Positions 17,324-26,004 of a stretch of 64,000 nt of DNA are shown one piece after another. A model generated the notes under the pieces. The model made no database searches. It worked only from the letters and a program-made list of their open reading frames with translations, and was not told where the DNA came from. The stretch is from Nostoc sp. NMS7 (GTDB lineage: Bacteria; Cyanobacteriota; Cyanobacteriia; Cyanobacteriales; Nostocaceae). Where the stretch lies: assembly GCF_017115085.1 (NCBI RefSeq), contig NZ_JABXKJ010000201.1:1-64000 (forward strand), in the 5' to 3' direction. A program made the position numbers and the translations under genes. Every line of letters starts with the position of its first letter. Position 1 is the stretch's first letter.

Positions 17324-17698
17324 ATGAGCGACATGATCACATCAGAAAATAACACAAAATCCACCGATAAAAGCCTAGAGGCGATGCGGCATTTTTCCGA
17401 ACAATACGCCAAGCGTACTGGAACCTACTTCTGTTCTGAACCTTCTGTCACCGCAGTTGTGATTGAAGGACTAGCTAAACATAAAGACGATCTAGGTGCG
17501 CCCTTATGTCCTTGTCGCCACTACGAAGATAAAGAGGCTGAGGTTCACGCCACATATTGGAACTGTCCTTGTGTACCCATGAGAGAACGCAAAGAGTGCC
17601 ATTGTATGTTGTTCCTCACCCCTGACAACGAGTTTGCTGGAGAAAAACAAGAAATCTCTCTCGAAACAATTAAAGAAGTACGAGAGAGCATGGGATGA
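17324..17698 (+). CDS. ftrC: Ferredoxin-thioredoxin reductase, catalytic subunit
   Basis: A 124-residue protein. It passes electrons from photosystem I-reduced ferredoxin to thioredoxins through a [4Fe-4S] cluster and an adjacent redox disulfide. All cysteines are visible: TGTYFCSEPS, APLCPCRHYEDK, YWNCPCVPMRERKECHCMLFL, giving the family CPC and CHC motifs. Length is usual for the beta subunit, with a slightly long N-terminus (MSDMITSENNTKSTDK). Its stop overlaps the start of the DUF309 gene by four bases (ATGA), so the two are translationally coupled. The variable subunit (ftrV) is not in the window. Confidence 0.96.
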   Translation: MSDMITSENNTKSTDKSLEAMRHFSEQYAKRTGTYFCSEPSVTAVVIEGLAKHKDDLGAPLCPCRHYEDKEAEVHATYWNCPCVPMRERKECHCMLFLTPDNEFAGEKQEISLETIKEVRESMG

Positions 17699-18087
17699 GC
17701 GAAATTATGCCCCAAGAGTTTTGGCAAGGCGTAGAACAGTTCAATTCTGGTCAGTTCTATGCCTGTCATGACACTTTAGAGGCTTTGTGGATTGAAGCTA
17801 GTGAACCAGAAAAAACCTTTTATCAAGGCATTCTCCAAATTGCTGTAGCGCTGTATCATTTGGAGAATCTTAACTGGCGAGGTGCAGTAATTCTACTTGG
17901 AGAAGGCGGCAATCGCCTGCGGCGTTACCCATCTAGTTACGGCAGCGTTGATGTCGATGAGCTATTGAGTCAGAGCGCAGCATTGTTGACAACATTACAA
18001 CAAATCGGGCCAGAGAAGATTACATCTGGTGATTTGGGTGAAAATCAAGTCTTATCTTTGCCTAGAATTGTGCTAACTACTGATTAG
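17695..18087 (+). CDS. DUF309 domain-containing protein
   Basis: A 130-residue helical protein with the DUF309 signature near its start: FWQGVEQFNSGQFYACHDTL, then EALWIEA, and FYQGILQIAVALYHL. The conserved His/Glu pair (CHDTLE, ALW) is intact. Function is unknown. It starts inside the ftrC stop codon, which implies co-expression with the ferredoxin-thioredoxin system; a functional link is only suggested by that. Confidence 0.88.
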   Translation: MSEIMPQEFWQGVEQFNSGQFYACHDTLEALWIEASEPEKTFYQGILQIAVALYHLENLNWRGAVILLGEGGNRLRRYPSSYGSVDVDELLSQSAALLTTLQQIGPEKITSGDLGENQVLSLPRIVLTTD

Positions 18088-18188
18088 TAATGAGTTGAAG
18101 TTGGGAAAAGTAGCTGCAATATTCGGCAGAATAACTAATTTTTGGAATAACCGCATTTTCAGCTTGGATGTTTGATTATAGATATTAG

Positions 18189-18306
18189 AGTTCCGAGTTT
18201 TGAGCTTGAAGTTCCGAGTTTTGAGCTTGAAGTTCCGAGTTCTGAGCTTAGAGTTCCGAGTTCTGAGCTTAAAGTTCCGAGTTCTGAGCTTAGAGTTCCG
18301 AGTTCC
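18189..18306 (+). repeat. 21-bp tandem repeat, 5.6 copies
   Basis: Units of 21 bases starting AGTTCCGAGTTTTGAGCTTG begin at 18189, 18210, 18231, 18252 and 18273, with a partial sixth at 18294. Copies differ at two or three positions (TTTTGAG/TTCTGAG, TTGA/TTAG/TTAA). The array lies in the 396-base gap before lptA. No gene is seen in that gap. Confidence 0.92.
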
Positions 18307-18483
18307 AATATTATTAAGCTGTAGTAGATTTCATACCAATTACTTGAAACTTTGAGGTTGGGGGTAGCGTCACTATTTCAGGCAGTAGTTATCTGAAATC
18401 ACTCCAGGTCATATATTTCTTAGTCTGGATAAAGTACTTGAGATAATTACAATACAAGCTGAAATCCTAAATCCCAAATTGCT

Positions 18484-18981
18484 ATGATGCCCTGCTATCA
18501 ATTGCCCATATCACAGATGCGTCGCTTTGGATTAGCTTTAATGCTGCCAGTTGCACTCTTGGGCGCTTTCGTCTTCCCTACCCAACTACAAACCGCTACT
18601 GCACAAACATCTGGAGCAAATCGTCCCCTCACTATCCGCGCTGATGTGCAAGAATATGACGCTAAAAATCAAGTAATCACCGCTCGCGGTAATGTGCAAA
18701 TGTTGTATCCGGCTCGCCAGATTCAGGCAACATCTGCCCAAGCACAGTACTTTAGTAAAGAACGCCGAATTGATTTCAGTGGCAATGTCTATATTTTGCA
18801 ACAGGGCGGTAACAGTATCCGAGCAGAAAAGGTAACTTATTTAATTGACGAAGGGCGATTTGTTGCCTTACCCCAATCCAACCGTCAGGTAGAGTCCATC
18901 TACATGATCCAGGAATCAAATAATGATGGCCAAACTGCGAAGCCTGCCCCACAGGCACCAGCATTCAAACCTTCTAATTAG
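18484..18981 (+). CDS. lptA: LptA/OstA family periplasmic LPS-transport protein
   Basis: A 165-residue exported protein. The signal peptide is MRRFGLALMLPVALLGAFVF with cleavage near ATAQT. The OstA-like jelly-roll repeats are ADVQEYDAKNQVITARGNVQM, then AQYFSKERRIDFSGNVYILQ. LptA bridges the inner-membrane Lpt complex to the outer membrane and shields lipid A chains in transit. lptB starts 30 bases downstream and an lptF/G-like gene follows, which supports the assignment. The C-terminal tail is Pro/Gln-rich and probably disordered. Confidence 0.87.
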   Translation: MMPCYQLPISQMRRFGLALMLPVALLGAFVFPTQLQTATAQTSGANRPLTIRADVQEYDAKNQVITARGNVQMLYPARQIQATSAQAQYFSKERRIDFSGNVYILQQGGNSIRAEKVTYLIDEGRFVALPQSNRQVESIYMIQESNNDGQTAKPAPQAPAFKPSN

Positions 18982-19011
18982 CATCTACCATCAAGAAAGA
19001 GTGCCTCCAGC

Positions 19012-19740
19012 GTGAAAATTGTTTTAGAGAATATTCACAAATCTTACGGCAAGCGAGTAATTGTTAATCGTGTCAATCTTTCTGTTGCTCAAGGCGAAGT
19101 CGTTGGTTTACTAGGCCCCAATGGGGCTGGTAAAACGACGACCTTTTATATTGCCACAGGTTTAGAAAAACCCAATCAAGGAAAAGTCTGGTTAGGTAAT
19201 CTCGACGTTACGGGAATGCCAATGCACAAAAGGGCGCGATTGGGTATTGGTTATCTAGCACAAGAACCAAGTGTTTTTCGCCAACTCTCGGTAGAGGATA
19301 ATATTCTGTTGGTGCTAGAGCAAACTAATGTGCCACGATGGGAGTGGTCAAGACGACTCAGAACTTTACTGCGGGAGTTTCGGTTGGAAAAATTAGCCAA
19401 TAGCAAAGGAATTCAACTTTCTGGTGGTGAGCGACGGCGAACGGAATTAGCAAGGTCTTTAGCTGCTGGACAAGAAGGGCCAAAATTTTTACTTTTGGAT
19501 GAACCATTTGCGGGAGTTGATCCGATCGCAGTCTCAGAAATTCAGCAAATCGTAGCACAACTGCGCGATCGCGGTATGGGAATCTTAATTACAGATCATA
19601 ATGTGCGCGAAACCCTCGCCATCACCGATCGCGCCTACATCATGCGCGAGGGACAAATACTCGCTTTTGGCGCTGCTGACGAACTCTACAGCAACCCTCT
19701 GGTGCGGCAATATTATTTAGGGGATAATTTTCAAGTCTAA
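19012..19740 (+). CDS. lptB: LPS export ABC transporter ATPase LptB
   Basis: A 242-residue ABC ATPase from a GTG start. Walker A is GLLGPNGAGKTTTFY, the Q-loop lies in GYLAQEPSVFRQLSVEDN, the signature is LSGGERRRTELARSLA, Walker B is FLLLDEPFAGVDPIAV and the switch His is LITDHNVRE. The GYLAQEPSVFR stretch and the C-terminal LYSNPLVRQYYLGDNF are characteristic of LptB. It energises extraction of LPS by the LptFG permeases. It forms an operon with lptA (30-base gap) and probably with the permease gene downstream. Confidence 0.93.
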   Translation: MKIVLENIHKSYGKRVIVNRVNLSVAQGEVVGLLGPNGAGKTTTFYIATGLEKPNQGKVWLGNLDVTGMPMHKRARLGIGYLAQEPSVFRQLSVEDNILLVLEQTNVPRWEWSRRLRTLLREFRLEKLANSKGIQLSGGERRRTELARSLAAGQEGPKFLLLDEPFAGVDPIAVSEIQQIVAQLRDRGMGILITDHNVRETLAITDRAYIMREGQILAFGAADELYSNPLVRQYYLGDNFQV

Positions 19741-20071
19741 ATTAACAATTATTTAGTTAATATTTTCAAAGGATATTTTTATTGTTTGTTCTTAAGCATA
19801 AATTTCTTAATTCATTTCATTTTGCTTTCTCAGCTATTGAGAATTGAACTTTGATGCTAAATACAGTAGATACAGCAGTTTGCAATTAAGTGAGTTACAG
19901 AGCCTAGACTCAAGACCCAAACTCCTGTACAGACGCGATCGCGGCTCTCCAAACTCCTGCTGTATACTTTGCTTTACCAAGGTTATCAATATTTAACTTT
20001 TCAACTTGCTTATGATCTCAAAGAAGCTCACGTCTTTCTACAGCCTTCATTCGCTGCTGCCTTTTACGATC

Positions 20072-21187
20072 ATGGATCGCTATCTTGCCAGCGAATTGTT
20101 AGCGCCCTTTTTCTTTGGTGTCGGAGCTTTTTCTTCGCTAGGCGTTACCATTGATGCTGTATTTGATCTCGTCAGAAAAATTGTAGAATCTGGGCTACCT
20201 ATAGACATTGCTATTCAAGTTTTTTTGTTAAAATTTCCCAACTTTATCGTTTTAGCCTTCCCCATGTCTACGCTGCTGGCTACTTTGATGACCTACAGTC
20301 GTCTTTCTAGCGACAGCGAACTAATTGCCCTGCGTGGTTGTGGGGTCAGTGTCTATCGCATGGTGCTAACTGCTGTGATGTTAAGTCTTGTAGTAACAGG
20401 AATGACATTTATATTTAACGAACAAATTGCACCAGCAGCAAATTATCAAGCGGCGATGACTCTAGATAAAGCCCTCAAATCAGATAAGCCAACTTTTAAA
20501 CAGCAAAATATTTTCTATCCTGAATACCAGGATGTTGTCCAGCCAGATGGCTCTAAGAATAAAAGATTGACACGCTTGTTTTACGCCGACCAGTTTGATG
20601 GTAAGCGGATGAAAGGTTTGACGATTATAGACGGCTCAACAAAAGGTCTGAATCAAATTGTGGTATCAGAATCTGCCCAGTGGAATCCTTCGCAAAATGT
20701 CTGGGATTTTTACAACGGCACGATCTATTTTGTCGCTGCCGATCGCTCTTATCGCAACATTGTCAGATTTGAACACCAACAACTGCAACTACCGCGCACA
20801 CCATTAAGTCTGGCAGAAAAAAGCCGGGACTATGGTGAGATGAATATTTCTGAAGCACTACAGCAACTAGAAGTAGAAAATCTCGGCGGCGATCGCCAAA
20901 AAATTCGTAAACTCGAAGTGCGGATTCAACAAAAAATCTCTTTACCTTTTGTATGCGTAGTTTTTGGCTTAGTAGGTGCAGCGATGGGAAGCATACCCCA
21001 GCGAACTGGGAGAGGTACCAGTTTTGGGATTAGTGTCATAGTTATATTTTCGTACTACTTAATTTTCTTTATTAGTGGTGCGATCGGGCAAGCAGGTGTC
21101 CTCTCTCCCTTTATGGGGGCTTGGTTGCCCAACTTTCTTTTTTTGGGAATAGGTCTATTCTTATTGATCCGAGTTGCCAAACGGTAA
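20072..21187 (+). CDS. LptF/LptG family permease
   Basis: About 371 residues from the ATG at 20072 (MDRYLASELLAPFFFG). In-frame TTG and ATG codons at 20006 and 20012 would add a short non-homologous leader. It is a YjgP/YjgQ family permease with three transmembrane helices at the N-terminus, a periplasmic jelly-roll domain (AADRSYRNIVRFEHQQLQLP) and three helices at the C-terminus (FVCVVFGLVGAAMGSIPQRT). Family stretch FPMSTLLATLMTYSRLSSDSE is clear. Cyanobacteria often have a single permease gene in place of lptF plus lptG. It lies 331 bases after lptB. Confidence 0.88.
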   Translation: MDRYLASELLAPFFFGVGAFSSLGVTIDAVFDLVRKIVESGLPIDIAIQVFLLKFPNFIVLAFPMSTLLATLMTYSRLSSDSELIALRGCGVSVYRMVLTAVMLSLVVTGMTFIFNEQIAPAANYQAAMTLDKALKSDKPTFKQQNIFYPEYQDVVQPDGSKNKRLTRLFYADQFDGKRMKGLTIIDGSTKGLNQIVVSESAQWNPSQNVWDFYNGTIYFVAADRSYRNIVRFEHQQLQLPRTPLSLAEKSRDYGEMNISEALQQLEVENLGGDRQKIRKLEVRIQQKISLPFVCVVFGLVGAAMGSIPQRTGRGTSFGISVIVIFSYYLIFFISGAIGQAGVLSPFMGAWLPNFLFLGIGLFLLIRVAKR

Positions 21188-21237
21188 ATTCCGGAAGTCC
21201 TACGGTATACACACAAGTCATCCAACTACCCAAAACA

Positions 21238-21322
21238 AAAACCTCACCCTATCCTGACGGACATCCCTCTCCTTACCAAGGAGAGGGACAGGTTTTGCGT
21301 AGCAGAACCAGGGTGAGGTTTT
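21238..21322 (+). terminator. Nested hairpin repeat after the permease gene
   Basis: Outer arms AAAACCTCACCCT (21238-21250) and AGGGTGAGGTTTT (21310-21322) are perfectly complementary. Inside, CCCTCTCC/GGAGAGGG (21265-21287) forms a second stem. A related copy of the inner stem with GAGGGTGAGG lies at 22336-22373. It is a dispersed cyanobacterial repeat that may end both the lpt transcript and the convergent CBS-CP12 transcript. Confidence 0.65.
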
Positions 21323-21328
21323 CTTAAG

Positions 21329-21448
21329 CTATTCGATAAACCGTAAATTGCGTCCAGAGAAACTTCTGTGTACACCGTAGCCTTCTAACAGAGAGGTCAA
21401 ATTCCAGCCATCGAACTCACGTTCAATTACGGATGATAATTTCGACAT
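21329..21448 (-). other. Possible 39-aa ORF overlapping CBS-CP12 stop
   Basis: On the minus strand an ATG at 21448, inside the last codons of the CBS-CP12 gene, opens a 39-codon frame (MSKLSSVIEREFDGWNLTSL...) ending at 21329 beside the hairpin repeat. The overlap of 22 bases would allow coupled translation. No ribosome site or family is seen, so it may be chance. Confidence 0.25.
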
Positions 21449-22047
21449 TCCGGTGCATCTGGATTTTCCTTACAGTATTCTTCAAAAGAAACTTTGGCTG
21501 ATACCATACCCTCAGCTTTCTGATGAGCTGCTTCTGCTTGGAGTTCTTCTACTTCATCCCAGGCGACTGCACAGGGTTTAGAATAGGCACCTTGTTCAGT
21601 GCAAATAGCACGAGCCTGCTCAATTGCTTTTTGAATTCTCTCCTCCAGCAGTAGCGCTTGTGGCGCTTCCACAAAGTCGCTTTTGGTCAAAATGTCGGTA
21701 ATCGAGATGATGCCCAACAGCTTGCCTTGAATCACAGGTGCCCTGTGAATACCAGTGTTAGCAAATAACCGCGCTACATATTCCACAGCCAAATCAGGAT
21801 TTACTACAATGCAGGGCTTGCTCATAATTTCGTAAACCCGCACTTGCTTTGGGTCTTTACCGTAGGCTGTTACTTTATAGACAATATCCGTTTCTGTGAC
21901 AATACCATAAGCATCATTATCATAGCGACGATCCACAACCAGCGATCGCAATCCTTTTTCTTTCATCACCCCCACTGCTTCAGCAACAGTCGCCGAACCG
22001 CGAATGGTAACTACGTCTTTGGTCATGATATCTTCAGCTTTCATCAT
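21427..22047 (-). CDS. CBS-CP12 fusion protein
   Basis: About 206 residues from the ATG at 22047, with GGAG nine bases upstream. A longer frame to 22191 has no such site. Two CBS motifs come first (MKAEDIMTKDVVTIRGSATV, then VYEIMSKPCIVVNPDLAVEY with GIHRAPVIQGKLLGIISITD). A complete CP12 domain follows: IQKAIEQARAICTEQGAYS, KPCAVAWDEVEELQAEAAHQ, and the C-terminal cysteine pair EEYCKENPDAPECRNY. CP12 is the redox-disordered linker that inhibits GAPDH and phosphoribulokinase in the dark. CBS pairs bind adenine nucleotides. The fusion is known only as a cyanobacterial architecture and probably couples energy charge to a CP12-type switch. Both cysteine pairs are present. Confidence 0.93.
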   Translation of the reverse strand: MMKAEDIMTKDVVTIRGSATVAEAVGVMKEKGLRSLVVDRRYDNDAYGIVTETDIVYKVTAYGKDPKQVRVYEIMSKPCIVVNPDLAVEYVARLFANTGIHRAPVIQGKLLGIISITDILTKSDFVEAPQALLLEERIQKAIEQARAICTEQGAYSKPCAVAWDEVEELQAEAAHQKAEGMVSAKVSFEEYCKENPDAPECRNYHP

Positions 22048-22601
22048 TGCTGTAGTCTCCTGGTTAATAGTCCGGTGCAGCACAGCGCCTTCAGAGGCGT
22101 ATCGAAGCATTGCAGCGCACAGTTTGCTAACTAGAAAGTAAAAAAGTTGAACTTTTGTCCAGCCACAACAATAAATTAGACCAGTTGTCAACTCCTGATG
22201 TTATCCAGTGTTACCGATATCCAAAAACTAACCATAAATTGCCATAACTTTCTAGAAAATCTTGCCAAAGGACTCCAGCCGCTAATAAGGAACGTGGATT
22301 AAATAAAATGCAAAACTCCATCCTGTATCTAGCTTCCCTCTCCAATATATCGGAGAGGGATTGAGGGTGAGGTAAGCCAGGGACATAAATTGTATGTCAT
22401 TTAATTCTTATTTCTAAGTAAATTTTTGACTACTATATGTCTATTGGTAATGACTAATAACTGATGGAGAAGTTAGGATGAAATCACCATTCAAACTTAA
22501 GTTAAGACATTTCCTGTTGAGGAAAGCAAAAACATTAAACAGCAACGTCTTCAGCTTCCGTCAAGTTTTCTCGATTCGAGTAAATTTCAATTACCAATCC
22601 C
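22048..22601. other. Gap with hairpin repeat, no gene
   Basis: This 554-base gap between divergent genes contains one dispersed hairpin (CCCTCTCC/GGAGAGGG at 22336-22359, continued by TTGAGGGTGAGG). It is otherwise AT-rich. A 93-codon frame starting at 22478 overlaps the next gene and has no protein-like pattern. Promoters for both flanking genes must lie here, but I see no certain -35/-10 pair. Confidence 0.5.
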
Positions 22602-23867
22602 ATGCCAAATCGTCATTATCCTCCCGCTTACTTACGCTATCTCAAAGCCAGGTTATCGAATCTAGGGCGACCTGCTTTTTGGGGAACTGCAATTTTTTTA
22701 TCTGTAGTAGGGCTAGTAACCTGGGAATACTGGTCAAACCCAGATATTTTCGTTTATAAGCAAAAAAAACAAGTCACTTCACAAGAGCCTGCGGATTCCT
22801 CCCTGTCAGCAGAAAACAGAGCTATTGCAGCGGATATTGATAACTTACCAGTTTTATTTAATGACTTTGAGCAAACAACTCTCTCAGCAACAGCAAATAC
22901 CCCGAAGGAAAACACTCAGGGAGAAAACAGCAAAGACTTATTAGAGGATATAACTAACAAACAAAAGTCTGCTAGTGATACCAAATTAAATCCTGGTTTA
23001 GGCGTTAATGGCGACACCTCGCCAGCCGTAGAAAATCCCTTTGTTGTACAAACAGAAAATTTATTGCGTACTGGGACGGTTGATAATAATAACCAACTTC
23101 TAGGTCTTAAGACTTTAAATGCGGTGTCTGAACCAACAGGGGAGCAACAAACATCCTCTAGCCTCGGTATTGGATTTACTAATCAAACCAACAAGAATCA
23201 AAATTCTCTCTCTATCAGCCCTCTGCAAGCGACGCTCAACCAATCGACAAACCAGAAATTGTCTAGCTTCAATGGTACTGCAACTCAGACAAATGCTTTA
23301 GGCCGAGTCTCTGACCCAGGAACAACGCTAATGTCACCCATTAACAGCTTACCCAGTCAGAATTCTCTACCAAGTACTGGGTTAACTGCTGGGACAGGCT
23401 ACACGTCAACGGGTACGAACTTCCCACAAAATTCCTATAATAATTTAAATAACGGTCAGGTGTTACCTAACAATGGGTTAACTACTGGTACAGGTTATAC
23501 TTCAACGGCTACGAACTTACCGCAAAATCCCTACAATAATTTAAATAGTGGTCAGGTAGTACCTAATGTATCAACATTGACACCCCCAGTCACCTCTCTC
23601 GCACCAACTAATATTGCACCTTACTCTAGCCAGAGTCCAAGTCAAGGCGTTGTCACCCCCACAAACCCAGTAGGATATGGTAATTATGGCTTGCAGCAAC
23701 CGACGCAACTACCACAGTCCTATGGTAATTATGGCTTGCAGCAGCCGGCTCAACTACCACAGTCGTATGGTAATTATGGCTTGCAGCAGCCGGCTCAACT
23801 ACCACAGTCTAATTCCCTATATCTTCGCCAGCTTCGACAGAAGTATACAGGTAGTGGGCAAAGGTGA
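22602..23867 (+). CDS. Membrane-anchored Asn/Gln/Pro-rich protein with repeats
   Basis: A 421-residue protein with a short basic cytoplasmic N-terminus (MPNRHYPPAYLRYLKARL). One transmembrane helix follows (PAFWGTAIFLSVVGLVTWEY) and then about 370 residues of low-complexity Ser/Thr/Asn/Gln/Pro sequence outside the membrane. Two approximate repeats TGTGYTSTGTNFPQNSYNNL are followed by three near-exact 15-residue repeats (YGNYGLQQPAQLPQS). The C-terminus is SLYLRQLRQKYTGSGQR. I recognise no enzyme domain. The layout suggests a surface or wall-spanning linker. Repeat number may vary between strains. Confidence 0.75.
   Translation: MPNRHYPPAYLRYLKARLSNLGRPAFWGTAIFLSVVGLVTWEYWSNPDIFVYKQKKQVTSQEPADSSLSAENRAIAADIDNLPVLFNDFEQTTLSATANTPKENTQGENSKDLLEDITNKQKSASDTKLNPGLGVNGDTSPAVENPFVVQTENLLRTGTVDNNNQLLGLKTLNAVSEPTGEQQTSSSLGIGFTNQTNKNQNSLSISPLQATLNQSTNQKLSSFNGTATQTNALGRVSDPGTTLMSPINSLPSQNSLPSTGLTAGTGYTSTGTNFPQNSYNNLNNGQVLPNNGLTTGTGYTSTATNLPQNPYNNLNSGQVVPNVSTLTPPVTSLAPTNIAPYSSQSPSQGVVTPTNPVGYGNYGLQQPTQLPQSYGNYGLQQPAQLPQSYGNYGLQQPAQLPQSNSLYLRQLRQKYTGSGQR
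23676..23810 (+). repeat. 45-bp tandem repeat in coding sequence, 3 copies
   Basis: Three units (23676-23720, 23721-23765, 23766-23810) each encode YGNYGLQQPxQLPQS. They are almost identical at the DNA level, which points to recent duplication or slippage. The unit is a multiple of three so the frame is kept. Confidence 0.9.
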
Positions 23868-24097
23868 TTTTATTTATTTGCAGTGAACATAGTGATTTAT
23901 AGGAGAATTCATCTTGATGAGATATATCAAGATTATTGTCAAAAATACTTGCAATAAATCTTTGATAATTGGTATCAATTAGGGTATAAAATAAATAAAT
24001 AAATAAATAATTTAATTTGAATACAGAATCATCTAACTAGCAGACATTTAATGCTGGTTCAGTTGCAGTTAATCCTAGCTGAAGCCGAATATATAGG

Positions 24098-24222
24098 AAT
24101 ACAGTTCAGTTAAGCATCGATCTTCCCAACCCCCCTTTTTAAAGGAGGCTAAAAATGCCTTACCCCTTTTTAAGGGGGACTAAGGGATCTCCAATCACTA
24201 TGCACCTTAACTGAACCGTATT
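24098..24222. repeat. MITE-like element, 125 bp
   Basis: AATACAGTTCAGTTAAG (24098-24114) and CTTAACTGAACCGTATT (24206-24222) are terminal inverted repeats matching at 16 of 17 positions. They enclose a second imperfect hairpin made of CCCCCTTTTTAAAGGAGG and CCCCTTTTTAAGGGGG. No coding capacity. The rest of the 434-base gap is AT-rich, with a TAAA tetranucleotide run at about 23990-24010. Confidence 0.75.
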
Positions 24223-24301
24223 GGCGTAATTGCCTCCACAACTGCGATGCACCTGCCCCTTTTTTCTAACGTGAGCGATCGCATAAAGACTTTATATTGA
24301 G

Positions 24302-24979
24302 CTAAGGTGATTGTGGGCTATTTGGAATAATCGGAACTTCTGGTGTTTCGGGTTGTTGCTGTTGTCGTTGCAAATATTTACTCAATACATAAGCCATATC
24401 CCCACGGGTCAGGGGTTTTAATGGGAAAATATTGCCTTGAGCATCTGTATTGAGAAATCCCTCAGTAGCTACTGTAGCGATCGCTTTTCTAGCCCAAGCT
24501 GGGATAGACTTTTCATCAGGATGTGAAGCAAGAATCTCATTAACAGCGTCATCGGAAAACTGAAATACACCATAAGCCTGGGCGAAAATAGCCAGAGCTT
24601 CTGCCCTTGTCACCTTTTGATTAGGGAAAAATTCATTGCCTCGATAGCCTTTCATGATATCAGTTTTTAAGACTATCTGTATATTATTAAATGCCCAATC
24701 AGAACGAGAAACATCTGGAATAGTTAAATTTTCTTTGTTAACAGCTTGTCTTTTATCTAGCCGAAATGCTTTGACCATAATCGATGCTAATTCAGCCCTA
24801 CTCAGTAATCTTTCTGGATAAAACTTACCATCAGAAAAATTTGTCATCCATTTGACAGCAGTTACCTGTTGAATGGAATCAGATGCGATTGCAGAAGTAG
24901 TTTCTGGCACTTGAGCAATTGCTGGCAAGCTTTGTAGTAGTGCCACTAAAGATAGAGTAATTGAAAGCTGACGCATCAT
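24302..24979 (-). CDS. S-layer homology (SLH) domain protein
   Basis: About 225 residues with a signal peptide (MMRQLSITLSLVALLQSLPAIA). Three SLH-type segments fill the rest: FSDGKFYPERLLSRAELASI, then WAFNNIQIVLKTDIMKGYRG with KVTRAEALAIFAQAYG, then WARKAIATVATEGFLN with LTRGDMAYVLSKYL. The tail is Pro/Gln-rich. SLH triplets bind pyruvylated wall polysaccharide. Here nothing else is attached, so the protein is an SLH-only wall-binding protein. A GTG at 24988 is an alternative start. Confidence 0.88.
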   Translation of the reverse strand: MMRQLSITLSLVALLQSLPAIAQVPETTSAIASDSIQQVTAVKWMTNFSDGKFYPERLLSRAELASIMVKAFRLDKRQAVNKENLTIPDVSRSDWAFNNIQIVLKTDIMKGYRGNEFFPNQKVTRAEALAIFAQAYGVFQFSDDAVNEILASHPDEKSIPAWARKAIATVATEGFLNTDAQGNIFPLKPLTRGDMAYVLSKYLQRQQQQPETPEVPIIPNSPQSP

Positions 24980-25234
24980 AATAACCACTTTTAGCTGCTA
25001 AATGAATTTAAAAACTACGTTACTGAAGTTAACGCCAAATTTGGTGTTCCGAATAACCTGTAACTCAGTTAATGACGAACTTCGGCTGGTCAATGTTGCG
25101 TAGCTACGTAGGGTATTCGCTGGTTTTCATACCAAGGGAGTAGAAATCAGCAAAAACTTGTTTTTTACCTTTCATGTTTTAGCGTTATCTCCCCACTACT
25201 ATGGACTATAGTCAGTTTTTCAGGAGTTTTGGGA

Positions 25235-25945
25235 ATGACAGCAGCAGCAGATCCCGTAAAGTTGATGAAGCAAGAAGTTGGCAAAGCCGCCGCAGCCCTA
25301 GTCAAGTCGGGTTCCATTGTGGGGTTGGGTACGGGGTCAACTACAGCATATACGATTCAGTATTTAGGCGATCGCCTCAAGTCCGGTGAACTCAAAGATA
25401 TCATTGGCATACCTACCTCGTTTCAATCAGAAGTGCTGGCGAAGCAGTACGGTATTCCTCTCGCCACCTTGGACGCTATCGACCACATTGATATTGCCAT
25501 TGATGGGGCTGATGAAGTTGATCCGCAGAAGAATTTGATTAAAGGCGGTGGTGCAGCACATACCCGCGAAAAAGTCGTAGATTATCTGGCAGAACAGTTT
25601 ATCGTTGTGGTAGACAGTGGGAAGTTAGTAGACCGCTTAGGTTCTAGTTTCCCTGTACCCGTGGAAGTGATTCCAATGGCAATTACTCCTGTTACCAATG
25701 CGATCAAAAAACTTGGTGGCAAACCAGAACTCCGCATGGGTGTAAAAAAAGCTGGCCCAGTAATCACTGATCAAGGAAATTTTGTCTTAGATGTCAGATT
25801 TGACTCGATTGAAGATCCAGCCAGCCTAGAAAAGACATTGAATAACATTCCTGGCGTTCTGGAAAATGGCATCTTCGTTAACTGTGTCGATTTAGTTTTG
25901 ATTGGTGAAGTCAAAGATGGTCAGCCATTAGTGCAGCAACTCTAA
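25235..25945 (+). CDS. rpiA: Ribose-5-phosphate isomerase A
   Basis: About 236 residues from the ATG at 25235, eight bases after CAGGAG. A TTG at 25229 is too close to that site. It interconverts ribose-5-phosphate and ribulose-5-phosphate in the Calvin cycle and pentose phosphate pathway. Visible motifs are the phosphate loop [17 protein letters not shown], the catalytic acidic loop [20 protein letters not shown] (Asp/Glu/Lys), [12 protein letters not shown] and a PVEVIPMA strand. Length is standard. It is monocistronic. Confidence 0.95.
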   Translation: MTAAADPVKLMKQEVGKAAAALVKSGSIVGLGTGSTTAYTIQYLGDRLKSGELKDIIGIPTSFQSEVLAKQYGIPLATLDAIDHIDIAIDGADEVDPQKNLIKGGGAAHTREKVVDYLAEQFIVVVDSGKLVDRLGSSFPVPVEVIPMAITPVTNAIKKLGGKPELRMGVKKAGPVITDQGNFVLDVRFDSIEDPASLEKTLNNIPGVLENGIFVNCVDLVLIGEVKDGQPLVQQL

Positions 25946-26004
25946 GAGTAGAGATTTTGGATTTTAGAGGCATCTAAAATCCAAAATTAAGCAATAGGAG
26001 TGGA

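Noticed and set aside
18189-18306. Tandem array as a possible CRISPR
   Set aside because: The 21-bp units are contiguous with no unique spacers, and no cas genes are nearby.
23676-23810. 45-bp repeats as a CRISPR or regulatory array
   Set aside because: They lie in frame inside a coding sequence and encode a 15-residue repeat.
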